A stretch of DNA of 64,000 nucleotides from Planctomycetota bacterium (GCA_963204725.1 CAUJHH010000040.1:1-64000), one strand, 5' to 3'; counted from the stretch's first letter, positions 7,418 through 17,063 are shown. Notes: generated by a model from the letters alone, not told the origin. Translations and numbers: made by a program.

Positions 7418-9088
7418 TCAAGGGTCACGTTTGATCACGGCGACTTCAATGAATCGATTGGAGCCGACAGCAATGACATCGCTTTGTCGGACCGTGACTC
7501 CGGGGATGGATCGGAGTCGCTCGGCCCACTCGGGAGGAGCCACGAGTACCACGGGGGCGAGGGCGAGGATCTCGTCGGTTGTGGCATCCGGCTGGAATGC
7601 GATCGGGGGCCGATCGAGTCGGTACATCAGGTTGCTCGGGTCGAATTCGATGGCGATGACGCGCATGTCGTCGCTGTCGATCCGTGCCGCGGCAGTTGCC
7701 ACGTCGTCGAGAGACTCGAACCGAGAATCCGGTTTGGGTGCTGCGGTCGCGAGTGCGCCGAGGGCGCACCCCCAGCATGTCAGCGCAACAGCGATCGGGG
7801 CGTATGCCCGGTCGCCCTTGATGGCGCGCAAGAGCAGGAAGGAGCCAGCGGCGACTGCGCCGATGCAGGTCACGACAACGAGCAGATCGCGTGTCTGGAT
7901 GCCGTCGCTTCGGAGCGCATAGGCCATGAGGCCAACGCCTGCCAGAGCAAGGATGGACATGAACGCCTGGGTCAGACGCCTTACGCCAAGTTTGACCTTT
8001 GCACTCTCCCAGATGCCGAGCGTGGCGCGGGCGAGAAGAGTGGCGAAGATCGGTGCGAGGGGCAGGATGTAGTAGTCCCGTGAGTGACGAACGAGGGAGA
8101 GGCCGATGAGGGCGACTGCCATTCCCATGAAGATCATTCGGCCTCGCTCGTTCCCGGCGCGGGCGCGGGACCATGGAACAAGAAACGCGAAGGGCATCAA
8201 GACGCCCCATGGAAGGAGCAGCATGACGCTGTGGACGATGTAGTCCGGCGTCAGCACGGCGAGCAGCCACTCCATGAAGCTCGAATCGGTCCCGTCCTTT
8301 TCGCCGAACCGCTGGCCGATCAATTCATCGATCCAGATCTGCATCGCGCCGTCGACTCGGAGCATCACCGCGACGAACCACGGCGCGATGATGACCAACG
8401 CGACGCAGCTTCCGAGGATGGGTCGGAACGCACGCGACCACGCGCGAATGCCCTCGGCGCGAATCGCCCACATGCTCATGCCGATGAAGATGAGGAGCGG
8501 GAGCTGCGGCCCCTTCACCATCGTCGCCACGCCAAACGAGGCCCACGCGCCGAGCGCCCACCACCGGCCGCTCGTTCGCTGCGGCTGCTCCGAGTCCTTT
8601 GTTGGACGTCTCGACCACGCCTGCACAAGGCAGAGGACGGCGAGCGCCGTGGTCGCGCTGTAGAGCATCTCTGGCCTTGCGCTCGCGCCGTACTCGAAAG
8701 CACCGAGGGAGAGGCCGGTCATGGCGGCGGCGAGCACCCCGGTCGCTCGCTCATAGACAACCGTTCCGATCGCGCCGGCGAGCGCAGCGAGGGCGATGGC
8801 GGCGAGCGCGGAGGGAAGACGCGCGACCCATTCGGGGACATCGGGACGACCGGCGATGAACGCCACGGCGTCGACCGCCCAGTACATCACAGGCGGCTTT
8901 TTCAGCCGAGGGACCTCGCCGAAGGTCGGCACCAGGTGCTGGCCATGCTCGATCATCTCGCGGGTGGACTGCGCCACGAAGATCTCGTGGGTTTCCAGCG
9001 CGCTCGGCGCGGTCGCGTGAACGAGCGAGATGGCGGCGGTCACGAGCAACACAATCGACAGGAGCAGGGCGTGCGTCGATCGGCTCAT
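7418..9088 (-). CDS. Glycosyltransferase family 39/83-like membrane protein
   Basis: 556 residues with about 11 membrane helices. The family (ArnT/PMT type) moves sugars from polyprenyl-phosphate carriers onto lipid or protein on the periplasmic side. Evidence: N-terminal helix followed by the first periplasmic loop with an acidic residue (ALETHEIFVAQSTREM), the helix-adjacent RLKKPPVMYW motif and PW.A.RLPS, all typical of ArnT-like enzymes, and a C-terminal soluble domain. The ATG at 9088 begins a proper signal-anchor; sequence upstream in the same frame is the sdhB gene read in another frame. It follows sdhB by 50 bases, so it may ride on the sdh transcript. Acceptor unknown. Confidence 0.85.
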   Translation of the reverse strand: MSRSTHALLLSIVLLVTAAISLVHATAPSALETHEIFVAQSTREMIEHGQHLVPTFGEVPRLKKPPVMYWAVDAVAFIAGRPDVPEWVARLPSALAAIALAALAGAIGTVVYERATGVLAAAMTGLSLGAFEYGASARPEMLYSATTALAVLCLVQAWSRRPTKDSEQPQRTSGRWWALGAWASFGVATMVKGPQLPLLIFIGMSMWAIRAEGIRAWSRAFRPILGSCVALVIIAPWFVAVMLRVDGAMQIWIDELIGQRFGEKDGTDSSFMEWLLAVLTPDYIVHSVMLLLPWGVLMPFAFLVPWSRARAGNERGRMIFMGMAVALIGLSLVRHSRDYYILPLAPIFATLLARATLGIWESAKVKLGVRRLTQAFMSILALAGVGLMAYALRSDGIQTRDLLVVVTCIGAVAAGSFLLLRAIKGDRAYAPIAVALTCWGCALGALATAAPKPDSRFESLDDVATAAARIDSDDMRVIAIEFDPSNLMYRLDRPPIAFQPDATTDEILALAPVVLVAPPEWAERLRSIPGVTVRQSDVIAVGSNRFIEVAVIKRDP

Positions 9089-9138
9089 GACAGGGATCGT
9101 CCGCTCGGACGAGCGCGGTTGCAACCGGCTCGGGAGAA

Positions 9139-9996
9139 TCACTTTCCACTGAACCAGCGGGCAAACGCGTGGATCGTGGTGGCCCGTCCGATGACGGCGA
9201 TGGACTCTGTGAGCGGGATGAGCTTGGGGCAGACCTTGACGCAGTTCTGGGCGTTTCCGCAGTCGTTCACGCCTCCCGTGCCCATGAGCGCGTCGAGACG
9301 TTCGCCTTTCATTCGTCTGCCGGTCTCGTGCTGATTGAAGAGGCGGGCCTGATTGAGGGCGTGGGCGCCGACGAATGCGGTGTCCCATGCAGCGGGGTCG
9401 GGCTCGACGTTGAACTGCGGGCAGGCCTCGAGGCAGCAGCCGCACGACATGCAGGTGGACATGACGTATCGCTGTTCCTGGCTCTCGGCGGACTCGGACG
9501 GGCCGGGGCCGAGCGCGTAGGTGCCGTCGATGGGCACCCACGCTTTCACACGCTTGAGATTGTGGAAGAGACGCGAGCGATCGACCCAGAGGTCACGGAC
9601 GACCGGGAACTTGGACATCGGCTCGAGCGTGATGGTGTCGCCCTCTGTGGGCGCGTGGTCGTCGATGAGGCACGAGCAGGACTGGCGGACCTTGCCGTTG
9701 ATCACCATCGTGCATGCGCCGCAGACTTCTTCGAGGCATCCGGAATCCCATACGACGGGCGTCGAGCGCGTGCCGTCGGAGGTGATCGGGTTGGCGGCGA
9801 TCTGCTGGAGACACGAGATCACGTTCGCCCCGCGCTCGATCGTCACAGAGAACGTCTCCCACCGAGAGGGCTGCCCCGGGCCATCGCAGCGCAGGATCCT
9901 GACGAAGACCTTGCGACCGGGCTTGGCGTTCACTCGATTCGCAGCGGCTTTGCGGGCGGCAGCGCTCGCGTGCGCCTGGGTGTGGGTGGACGTCAT
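9139..9996 (-). CDS. sdhB: Succinate dehydrogenase iron-sulfur subunit
   Basis: 285 residues. Carries electrons from the flavoprotein to the quinone site. The [2Fe-2S] ligands are Cys 87, 92, 95 and 107 (SGCLEEVCGAC then SCS). The C-terminal ferredoxin-like domain has CMSCGCCLEACP from residue 182 and a second cluster motif DCGNAQNCVKVCPK for [4Fe-4S] and [3Fe-4S] centres. An Ala/Lys-rich stretch of about 28 residues precedes the domain. Last of sdhC-sdhA-sdhB, 58 bases after sdhA. Confidence 0.95.
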   Translation of the reverse strand: MTSTHTQAHASAAARKAAANRVNAKPGRKVFVRILRCDGPGQPSRWETFSVTIERGANVISCLQQIAANPITSDGTRSTPVVWDSGCLEEVCGACTMVINGKVRQSCSCLIDDHAPTEGDTITLEPMSKFPVVRDLWVDRSRLFHNLKRVKAWVPIDGTYALGPGPSESAESQEQRYVMSTCMSCGCCLEACPQFNVEPDPAAWDTAFVGAHALNQARLFNQHETGRRMKGERLDALMGTGGVNDCGNAQNCVKVCPKLIPLTESIAVIGRATTIHAFARWFSGK

Positions 9997-10054
9997 GCGG
10001 GCACCTTGTGTCCTGAGTGAGTTGCGGGCGGGAGAGGCGGCGAGGGGGTGGAGT

Positions 10055-12025
10055 TCATGCGTTCGTCGCCACGGCAGACGCGGGCGGCTTGGGGCCTGTT
10101 GCCGCGTCTTTCTTGCCGTAGGTGCGAACCGTGGGCAGAATCAGCGATGCGTCGATGGGTTCGAAGGTGACAGAGGAGGTTCGAGTCTGGGCGTTATACC
10201 TGGCGACGGTGGACTTCATGAAGTTCGCGTCGTCACGCTCGGTGAAGTCGGTTCGGTAGTGCGCGCCACGAGATTCCTGTCGACCCCGGGCGCCGAGCGC
10301 GACCGCCTCGGCGATCGCGAGCATGTCGCCCACAGCGCGGGCGTAGGTGAACGACTGGTTGCTCCAGGGCGAATCGTCAGCGAGCTTCAGGCGGGTGTAT
10401 CGCTCTTTCAGTGCGTCGAGGCGCTGCAGGCATTGGCCGAGGCGTGCGTCCTCTCGAACCACGGTGCAGGCGGCGGTCATCTCGTCGCCGAGTTCCTTGC
10501 CGATGATGTAGGGATTCGTGGCGGGGTCCGGGTCGCCCGTGCTCACGGTATCGAGCAGACGCTTGCTCTTGGCGTTCTCCTGCTCGACGACGCGATCGAA
10601 CGCGGACGCGGGCAGATCGCACGACGGGCTCTTGGAGGGCGCGTCGTTGCGGATGTAGTTTGCGACCGACACGCCGCAGAAAAGCCCGTCGAAGATGCAC
10701 GAGAGCAGGGCGTTTGCGCCGAGGCGGTTGGCGCCGTGGTACGCAAAGTTCAGCTCGCCAAAGGCGTAGAGCCCCGGCACATTGGTCATCATGTTGTTCG
10801 GCGCACCCGGCTGGAGCCCTTGTCCGAGGTCGGAGCCGATCGGTGCGGGCGCGCCTGACTTGTGCTTGACGCGCGGCTCGACGGGGTTGTACGTGCCCTT
10901 GGTGAACTGGGTCCAGAGCCCGCCCATGCTGTAGTGAACAGCGGGAAAGATCTTCATGGGCTCGAAGCGCGGATCGACACCGACGAACTTCTCGTAGATC
11001 TCAAGGATGCCGCCGAGCTTCTTGGTCAGGTACTCCGGGTCCTTGTGGGAGAGATCGAGATAGACCTGGTTGTCGCCTCCGACGCCCATCCCCTGGTTCA
11101 CGCAGATGTCGAAGATCTCGCGCGTGGCGATATCGCGAGGGACAATGTTGCCGTAGGCCGGGTACTTCTCTTCGAGGAAGTAAAATCGCTCGGGCTCCGG
11201 GATGTCCTTTGGTGCGCGGGTGTCGCGCGGCGTGCGCGGCACCCAGACCCGTCCGCCCTCGCCTCGAGCGGATTCGGACATGAGGCGGAGCTTGTCTGCG
11301 CCGGGGATCGCGGTCGGATGGACCTGGATCATCTCCGGATTGCCGTACCAGACGCCCGCCTGGTAGCACCGGGCGGCGGCGGCTCCGTTGCAGATGATTG
11401 AGTTGGTGCTCTTTCCGAAGACCAGGCCGCATCCACCGGTCGCCATGACAACAGCGTCAGCCCGGAACGAGCGGATCTGCATCGTGCGCATGTCCTGGGC
11501 GACGATGCCGACGCAGCGGCCCTCTTCAATCACGGGCCAGAGAAACTCCCAGTACTCGTACTTGGTGACTTTCTCTTCCGACTCATACCGTCGGGTCTGC
11601 TCATCGAGTGCGTAGATGAGCTGCTGGCCGGTGGTCGCACCGGCGAAGTGGGTGCGCTTGAAGAGCGAGCCGCCGAAGAGACGGAGGTCGCGCCGGCCCT
11701 CGGCTGTGCGATTGAACGGCACGCCCATGCGATCGAGCAGGTCGATGATCTTCGGGGCCCAGTTTGCCATCTCGAGCACCGGGTGCTGGTCGGCGAGGAA
11801 GTCGCCTCCGTAGATCGTTTCGTCGAAGTGCTCGTACTCGGAGTAACCCTGCTGGCGAGCGACCTCGTTGCACGCGTTGATGCCGCCTTGGGCGCAGACG
11901 CTGTGGGAACGCTTCACCGGGACGAGCGAGAAGAGATCGACGGGCAGGCCCGCCTCGGCGATGCGAATGCTCGCAGCGAGACCGGCGAGCCCTCCACCAA
12001 CGACGATGACGCGATGCTGTGTCAT
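10055..12025 (-). CDS. sdhA: Succinate dehydrogenase flavoprotein subunit
   Basis: 656 residues. Oxidises succinate to fumarate with covalent FAD. Visible: FAD-binding VVGGGLAGLAASIRIAEAG at the N-terminus, HSVCAQGGINA around the flavinylation His, the HPTAIPG and SARGEGG.VW active-site segments, and HYSMGGLWT and FGELNFAYHGANRLGANALLS near the C-terminal half. This long-insert form matches the Bacteroidetes/Bacillus-type SDH (class with a single cytochrome b subunit), in line with sdhC next to it. It starts 3 bases after the sdhC stop. Confidence 0.96.
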   Translation of the reverse strand: MTQHRVIVVGGGLAGLAASIRIAEAGLPVDLFSLVPVKRSHSVCAQGGINACNEVARQQGYSEYEHFDETIYGGDFLADQHPVLEMANWAPKIIDLLDRMGVPFNRTAEGRRDLRLFGGSLFKRTHFAGATTGQQLIYALDEQTRRYESEEKVTKYEYWEFLWPVIEEGRCVGIVAQDMRTMQIRSFRADAVVMATGGCGLVFGKSTNSIICNGAAAARCYQAGVWYGNPEMIQVHPTAIPGADKLRLMSESARGEGGRVWVPRTPRDTRAPKDIPEPERFYFLEEKYPAYGNIVPRDIATREIFDICVNQGMGVGGDNQVYLDLSHKDPEYLTKKLGGILEIYEKFVGVDPRFEPMKIFPAVHYSMGGLWTQFTKGTYNPVEPRVKHKSGAPAPIGSDLGQGLQPGAPNNMMTNVPGLYAFGELNFAYHGANRLGANALLSCIFDGLFCGVSVANYIRNDAPSKSPSCDLPASAFDRVVEQENAKSKRLLDTVSTGDPDPATNPYIIGKELGDEMTAACTVVREDARLGQCLQRLDALKERYTRLKLADDSPWSNQSFTYARAVGDMLAIAEAVALGARGRQESRGAHYRTDFTERDDANFMKSTVARYNAQTRTSSVTFEPIDASLILPTVRTYGKKDAATGPKPPASAVATNA

Positions 12026-12028
12026 GGA

Positions 12029-12862
12029 TCAATGTCCCCCGCTTGCGGCTGCCGGCATCAGCTGGGGCAGGGTCTCGGCGATCTGGGGACCGGGCGTGTG
12101 TCCGGTCTGCAGCGACTGCTCGGTGCCTCGGGCTTCTTTGACATCCAATGTTGCGAAACCGATGACCGCGCTCCACGCCATCAGCATCATGCCCGCGCCG
12201 ATCCCCGCACAGACGAATCCCCAGCGGCGTTGCGCGGGAGCAGAAACGGTGACGCCCCATGTGATCGCGGCGGTCCAGAGCCCGTTCGCGAAGTGGAAGA
12301 CAAGCAGAGAGACGCCGAGCATGTAGGCGATCGAAACCGCGAGTCCGGCACCCGTGATCCCGGTCTCCGCGCCCTGGAGCGCGAGTGCCATTGTCGAGGC
12401 GGCGGCCTCGCCGCTCCATGTTGCGCCGCCTGGGACCAGGAAGGTCCAGCCCCAGCGGAGGGTTGCGACGTGATAGAAGATGAAGAGGATGCCGACGTAG
12501 CCGCTGATGCGCTGGAGCCGGTACCGCCAGTTGGACTGGTAGGCATAGCGGGCGGTGTTCGCCTTGCCGGATCGCGCGTAGTACACGCCGAGCGCGGCGT
12601 GGAACGCGATCGGCAGCCACAACCCGAAGACCTCGATGATCAGCAGAAACGGGATCGAATGGATGAAGTCGACTTCGTGCTGGAACGTTGCGACGCCACC
12701 GTGCCCGTGGACCGCCTTGCGCGAGTCCATCAACCCCCAGACAATCGAGGAATTCGTCAGGAGATGCGAGACCAAAAAGAGCCCGATGGGGGCGATTCCG
12801 GTCAGCGAGTGCAGGCGTCTGAGCAGGAATGCATGACGTTCGAGGGGCGATATGGAGGCCAC
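12029..12862 (-). CDS. sdhC: Succinate dehydrogenase cytochrome b558 subunit
   Basis: 277 residues, five predicted membrane helices, single-subunit di-haem anchor of the b558 family. Candidate haem His residues lie in RRLHSLTG, LVSHLL, HAALGVYY, FYHVATLRW and LLVFHFANG. Start is GTG at 12862 with GGAG four bases upstream. It heads the sdhCAB operon and leaves quinone reduction to a membrane pool that ubiE/menG at 25765 would help to build. Confidence 0.92.
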   Translation of the reverse strand: MASISPLERHAFLLRRLHSLTGIAPIGLFLVSHLLTNSSIVWGLMDSRKAVHGHGGVATFQHEVDFIHSIPFLLIIEVFGLWLPIAFHAALGVYYARSGKANTARYAYQSNWRYRLQRISGYVGILFIFYHVATLRWGWTFLVPGGATWSGEAAASTMALALQGAETGITGAGLAVSIAYMLGVSLLVFHFANGLWTAAITWGVTVSAPAQRRWGFVCAGIGAGMMLMAWSAVIGFATLDVKEARGTEQSLQTGHTPGPQIAETLPQLMPAAASGGH

Positions 12863-13001
12863 GTCTCCGGCTCCGAGCAGGTCCCGGCTACGCGAGCAAC
12901 ACGGGACGGTTGGATGAGATCAACAAGAGTGATCGTAGCGGATGACTAGATAGATTCTTGTCACACAAGAAATCTCGCCCTTTCTTCGTGCTGGTACGCC
13001 G

Positions 13002-13508
13002 TCACATCATGCCGGGCCCGGGTGGGATGGAGCCGGGTCCGGCGATGCTGACGCCGCCAGGGGCCGCTCCCGGTCCGGAGGGCTTGAGCTTCCCCTCCTT
13101 GATGAGGCGGGCGATCTCGCGGCTGACTTCAACATACTGCATGCGGAGCTCATGGACATAGGACTTCAGGATCTGGTCTTCTTGCTCGCTCAGATTGCCC
13201 TTGGTCTTGGCCTCAAGGTCGCCGAGCATGTCGATGTGGAGCTTGGCCATCTCGGGCGAAAGCACCGCCTGTCCGGTTGAAGGATCGGGAAACGCGCCCA
13301 TGTAGAGAAGGGCCTGGGTGGCCAGCATGCGGAGCAATTCTTCAAAGAGTGTCGGTGGCTGACCCTCGGGAACCCCGGGTTGGGGTGCGCCAGACTGGGA
13401 GGCCTGGGGCTTTGCGGCGACCTCTTTCGCGGCCAGCCGCTCTTTCTCTGCCTGGGCCTGCGCCTTCCAGTCGCTATCCACGATAATCTTGGGCTGTTCG
13501 TCCGGCAT
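13002..13508 (-). CDS. DUF1844 domain protein
   Basis: 168 residues. The core (about residues 52-140) contains the DUF1844 pattern: FEELLRMLATQALLYMGAFPDP, then helices with LGDLEAKTKGNLSEQED. Function of this family is not known to me. N-terminal part is charged and coiled-coil-like, C-terminal tail is Pro/Gly-rich and ends Gly-Met-Met. It precedes sdhC by 140 bases on the same strand. A promoter shared back to back with the next lipoprotein gene lies at 13531-13537. Confidence 0.88.
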   Translation of the reverse strand: MPDEQPKIIVDSDWKAQAQAEKERLAAKEVAAKPQASQSGAPQPGVPEGQPPTLFEELLRMLATQALLYMGAFPDPSTGQAVLSPEMAKLHIDMLGDLEAKTKGNLSEQEDQILKSYVHELRMQYVEVSREIARLIKEGKLKPSGPGAAPGGVSIAGPGSIPPGPGMM

Positions 13509-13530
13509 GGGGTGCTCCTGTCGGTTGGGC

Positions 13531-13537
13531 TAGTCTA
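13531..13537. promoter_or_regulatory. Divergent -10 boxes (TAGTCTA)
   Basis: The near-palindrome CTAGTCTAG gives TAGTCT on the plus strand (13531-13536) and TAGACT on the minus strand (13537-13532). It sits between the DUF1844 gene (start 13508, minus) and the lipoprotein gene (start 13586, plus), placed to serve both. Confidence 0.45.
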
Positions 13538-13585
13538 GCGCGGCGGACCGTCACTTCGGGCCTTGAGTCAAGAGGGAGTTGGCTT

Positions 13586-14866
13586 ATGAATAAACGCCGA
13601 GCGACGTCTGTGGGAGTGATGATCGCGATGGGCGTCGCCGCACTTCTCGGCGCGGGATGCAACCGATCATCGAAGGATGCGGCCGTTTCGGCGCGGCATG
13701 TCATCACCCCGGCGGAGTTCGCACGCCCGGGCGTTCCGGCCCCAACCGGACCGACGACCCCCGACCCCCTGATCGCACGCGCGACGATTACGGGCCCGGT
13801 GGCGGCGATGCAGGGCATGGATATCGTGGCGGCACCCGACGAGCCACTGCTGGCTCCGAACGCGGCTCCGGTGGGGACGCCGGCGTTCATTGATGCAAAG
13901 ATCGGTGACGTGAACGGCAAGCCCGTCTTCGCGTCGTCTTTCTTTGATCGAGGCACTCCCACCTCTCCGCCGCTCGGGCCGCGACTCGCGGCAGAGGCCA
14001 AGTCCATGAACCGGCGAGACTGGCTGGCATTTGCCCAGTCGCAGATTACGCAGACCTTGCAGGGATTCGTGGTGGACGAGTTGCTCGAGGCCGAGGCACG
14101 CTCAAAGCTCACCGACGAGCAGCGTCAGGGGCTGCGATTCTTCGTCGAGAAACTCAGGAATGACCTGGTCAGTGAGAATCGCGGGAGCCGCTCGCTCGCG
14201 GAAGAGTCGCTCGGCGGCCGGAGTGTGACCGACTACCAGCGCGAGCAGGAGCAGACGCTCCTGATCCGACGCGAGCTTGGTTCCTTGGATGATCGCGTTG
14301 TCGTGAGTCCGCGAGACATCGAGCTGGAATACGAGCGGCGGCCCGATCTGTACGATCCGCCATCGATTGCCAAGTTCCGCCTGATCAGCGTCGACGCATC
14401 GGACGAGCAATCGGGCCAGAAGGTCGCGTCCATGCTCGCATCTGGTACGCCTTTCGGGGATGTCGCCGACGATGATGTGAACGGATTCGCCGTGCTCCCG
14501 GCACGTGGACGCGAGCCTCGCACCTTTCGGGGCGCGTACTCGGAGGCGACATTCTTTGAACTGGCGCCGGTCAACGACGCGGCTCGACTGCTGACCAAGG
14601 GCGCGTGGGCGGGTCCGATCCGCGTAGAGAGCGCACCAAACCGAGCGAGTCTCTACTGGGTCGCGCTCGACGACCTTGTCGAGGAGCGGCGCACGCTTGC
14701 AGACAATCAGCTCGTCATCTACAACTCACTGATGGCGCAGCGATCGCGACGCGAGCGTGAGAGGTACATCAACCGGCTGGCGGAGCGGGCGAGTTTCACC
14801 AGCACGGAAGACATGACCAACCGGCTGATGGCCATCGCCGTTCAGCGTTACCTTTCGGGCTCGTAG
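13586..14866 (+). CDS. Lipoprotein, SurA/parvulin-like
   Basis: 426 residues with a lipoprotein signal (LLGAGC, Cys at about 25). After a Pro-rich linker come helices (AQSQITQTLQGFVVDELLEAEARSKL) and VSPRDIELEYERRPDLYDPPSIAKFRLISV, the sequence style that joins the chaperone domain to the PPIase domain in SurA/PrsA proteins. The following IASMLASGTPFGDVA-like part fits the start of a parvulin domain, but later parvulin signatures are weak, so isomerase activity is uncertain. Probable role: outer-envelope protein folding. The next gene starts immediately after the stop (TAGATG). Confidence 0.8.
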   Translation: MNKRRATSVGVMIAMGVAALLGAGCNRSSKDAAVSARHVITPAEFARPGVPAPTGPTTPDPLIARATITGPVAAMQGMDIVAAPDEPLLAPNAAPVGTPAFIDAKIGDVNGKPVFASSFFDRGTPTSPPLGPRLAAEAKSMNRRDWLAFAQSQITQTLQGFVVDELLEAEARSKLTDEQRQGLRFFVEKLRNDLVSENRGSRSLAEESLGGRSVTDYQREQEQTLLIRRELGSLDDRVVVSPRDIELEYERRPDLYDPPSIAKFRLISVDASDEQSGQKVASMLASGTPFGDVADDDVNGFAVLPARGREPRTFRGAYSEATFFELAPVNDAARLLTKGAWAGPIRVESAPNRASLYWVALDDLVEERRTLADNQLVIYNSLMAQRSRRERERYINRLAERASFTSTEDMTNRLMAIAVQRYLSGS

Positions 14867-15355
14867 ATGGTCCGCTCGCTCGCGAGAAAGATCCTGTCGC
14901 GGCTCGGAGTTGTTCGAGCCAACAAGGGTGGCCCGTCGCGGCGTACAGGCCACGCGGCGGAGATCGGCGCATGGGGCGAGCGTGAGGCGGAGCGGGCGCT
15001 CCGATCCAAGGGCTTCACGGTGGTGGATCGGAATGTGGTGACCGCTGCCGGCGAGGCGGACCTTGTCTGCCGCGCGCCAGACGGGAAGACGATGGTCATC
15101 GTTGAGGTGAAGGCGCGGATCGTTGCGCACGAGCGGGGTGTCTATCGCCCGGAGCGGGCGGTCGATCGGAACAAGGTCCGTCGGTTGCGATCCGTGGCCC
15201 GGCTGCTTCGCGCGGCGAACGGCTGGAAGGATCGGCCGGTGCGCGTCGACATCGTCGCGATCGAGCGGATCGATGGTGGGAGAGAGCGACGCGTTGTCGT
15301 GCGTCACCACGAGGGGATCGTGCGCGTGGCGCCCGAGCCGCAGCGTGCGTCATGA
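14867..15355 (+). CDS. yraN: UPF0102 / YraN family endonuclease-like protein
   Basis: 162 residues. The YraN core is plain: GAWGEREAERALRSKGF, VVDRNVVTAAGEADLVCRAPDG, VIVEVKAR, matching the nuclease-fold E/D...EVK arrangement of Holliday-junction resolvase-like proteins. A basic N-terminal 30-residue extension precedes it. Start directly abuts the stop of the lipoprotein gene. It converges with and overlaps by 6 bases the histidine kinase gene. Biochemical role in bacteria is not settled. Confidence 0.88.
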   Translation: MVRSLARKILSRLGVVRANKGGPSRRTGHAAEIGAWGEREAERALRSKGFTVVDRNVVTAAGEADLVCRAPDGKTMVIVEVKARIVAHERGVYRPERAVDRNKVRRLRSVARLLRAANGWKDRPVRVDIVAIERIDGGRERRVVVRHHEGIVRVAPEPQRAS

Positions 15356-16984
15356 CCAGTCGCGCCGTCCGGCGAGCGTTCCGCGCAACGCGGCTTCGAG
15401 GCGATGTTCGGCGGCCTGAGCCGCGTCGATGCTGAGCGGCATGATGATGCTGAACATCGAGCCCCTGCCGACTTCGCTGTCGACGCGGACCTCGCTCTGG
15501 AGCAGATCGGCGAGCTCCTTGCAGATTGCCAGCCCGAGACCCGTGCCTGTGTGCCCCCTCGTGTGGCTCCCATCGAGCTGCACGAACTTGTCGAAGATGC
15601 GTTCCTGATCCTCCTGCGGGATCCCGGGGCCGTTGTCGATGATGCTCAGACGCACTCGATCCTGGGGCGGCGCGCCGTCGTCACCCGGCGCATCGACGGC
15701 GGGGAGCCGTTCGACACGCAGGACGATCAGCCCAGCGCGGCCGGTCCGGGACTCGGGCTCGATGAACTTCACTGCGTTCGAGAGGAAGTTGAAGATGATC
15801 TGGTGCAGCTTCTTGCCGTCCGTCTCGATCACGGGCACATCGTTGCCGAGTTCCAGTCTGAGCGTGATCCCCTTCTTATCCGCGAGCGGCGAAACGAGTC
15901 CGAGCAGCGCCTCGCATGTCGGCCCGAGTGTCAGCGGCTCGATGCGGAGGTCGGATTTGCCCGCCTCGATCTTGGCCATTTCCAGCAGCGTGTTGATCAT
16001 CTCCAGCAGCGTTCGGCCGCTGGAATGGATGTTCTCGATATAGCGGAGCCGCTTGGTGAGCTTGGGATCGGGCTTGCCGTCCCTTTCCGAGGCGTCGGTC
16101 TCGGCCCGAGCGATGTCGAGCAGCAGCTCCGCGAAACCGATGATCGAATTCAGCGGCGTCCGGAGTTCGTGGCTCACGCTAGCCAGGAACTCGCCCTTCA
16201 CGCGCGCCGCCTCGAACAGGGCCGAGTTGCTGGCCGCGAGCTCGTTCAGCTTCAGATCGAGTGCGGCATTGATCGATCGCAACTGCTCCTGTGAGCGTTG
16301 CACCTCTCCCACCATCAGGTTGAACGTCTCGGCAAGGTCCTCGAACTCGTCGCCCGTGGAGATGTCGGACCGGATCGAAAGGTCGCCGTCGCGAACACGC
16401 TCGGCGGTCTCCTTGAGCGCGCGGACGGGGCCAAGGATGATCTTGTGCGTGATGAGATAGAAGACCAGAACCGCGAGCCCAAGGACCAGGCACCCCGCCG
16501 ACAGGAGGTACACGCTGTTGATGAGCATGAGCCACGCCGCCCCGTCGGAGCGGCGCTGGAGCAGGTAGATCGCGTCGATCGTCTCCGGCCCGTTGAGTTC
16601 TGTGGCTGTCCGGTGGGCACGAACGAATCTGAAGACTCGAGTGCCACCGTCCCAGGCCGAGGCCCATCGCTCCGCTCCTTCCTTGCCCCTTGCGAAACGC
16701 TCCAACGAGTCGGCCAGGAATGCGTCGGATGCCGCCAGCCGCTCGGCCTCTTCGGGTTCGAGCCGACGCACGCCGAGGCGGGCGACCTCGGCCGCTCCTG
16801 AACGCCCCGCGGCGTGGAGCCTTTCGTACGCGTCGACCGTCAATCGAGAGAGATCGAGCTCTCCGTGGCGGACCAGCGCGTGCATCCGGACAAACGGCAC
16901 GGTCAGCGCGAGGACGACGATGAGCACGATGGCCCCGCCGAACATGAGCAAGCACTTGTTTGCGAGCGAGATGCCGCGCCACAT
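15350..16984 (-). CDS. Membrane sensor histidine kinase (HAMP, HisKA, HATPase)
   Basis: 544 residues. Two membrane helices (about 10-33 and 152-178) flank a periplasmic sensor of about 115 residues, then HAMP (180-235), coiled coil, HisKA with SHELRTPLN and phospho-acceptor His 272, and a HATPase domain (N-box NFLSNAVKF, G1 DNGPGIP, F-box IFDKFVQ, G2 GTGLGLAI). It ends without a receiver domain, and no response regulator is adjacent, so its partner is elsewhere. There is no Shine-Dalgarno; TAGACT stands six bases before the ATG, which suggests a leaderless transcript. Confidence 0.93.
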   Translation of the reverse strand: MWRGISLANKCLLMFGGAIVLIVVLALTVPFVRMHALVRHGELDLSRLTVDAYERLHAAGRSGAAEVARLGVRRLEPEEAERLAASDAFLADSLERFARGKEGAERWASAWDGGTRVFRFVRAHRTATELNGPETIDAIYLLQRRSDGAAWLMLINSVYLLSAGCLVLGLAVLVFYLITHKIILGPVRALKETAERVRDGDLSIRSDISTGDEFEDLAETFNLMVGEVQRSQEQLRSINAALDLKLNELAASNSALFEAARVKGEFLASVSHELRTPLNSIIGFAELLLDIARAETDASERDGKPDPKLTKRLRYIENIHSSGRTLLEMINTLLEMAKIEAGKSDLRIEPLTLGPTCEALLGLVSPLADKKGITLRLELGNDVPVIETDGKKLHQIIFNFLSNAVKFIEPESRTGRAGLIVLRVERLPAVDAPGDDGAPPQDRVRLSIIDNGPGIPQEDQERIFDKFVQLDGSHTRGHTGTGLGLAICKELADLLQSEVRVDSEVGRGSMFSIIMPLSIDAAQAAEHRLEAALRGTLAGRRDWS

Positions 16985-16990
16985 GGGGGG

Positions 16991-16996
16991 AGTCTA
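16991..16996 (-). promoter_or_regulatory. -10 box TAGACT six bases before start codon (leaderless candidate)
   Basis: Minus strand reads TTAGACT, six C, ATG. With transcription normally starting 6-8 bases after a -10 hexamer, the first base would be at or next to the A of ATG. Confidence 0.5.
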
Positions 16997-17057
16997 ATCG
17001 GTCGGAACCGCCCGTGGAGGATGGAATCGCCGGTGTCGCGTCAATCGCCGTGCGGCA

Positions 17058-17063
17058 TAAACT
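17058..17063 (+). promoter_or_regulatory. -10 box TAAACT before miaB
   Basis: TAAACT, eight bases before the miaB ATG, with no Shine-Dalgarno in between. Back to back with the histidine-kinase promoter. Confidence 0.45.

Noticed and set aside
11648-12949. Plus-strand frame of 433 residues
   Set aside because: Antisense to sdhA and sdhC, which have full family signatures. No domain in the plus-strand translation.
12950-12977. Hairpin AGATTCTTGT / ACAAGAAATCT between the DUF1844 gene and sdhC
   Set aside because: Stem is bulged and the minus-strand downstream lacks a T-tract, so it is not a convincing terminator; it may be part of the sdh promoter region.
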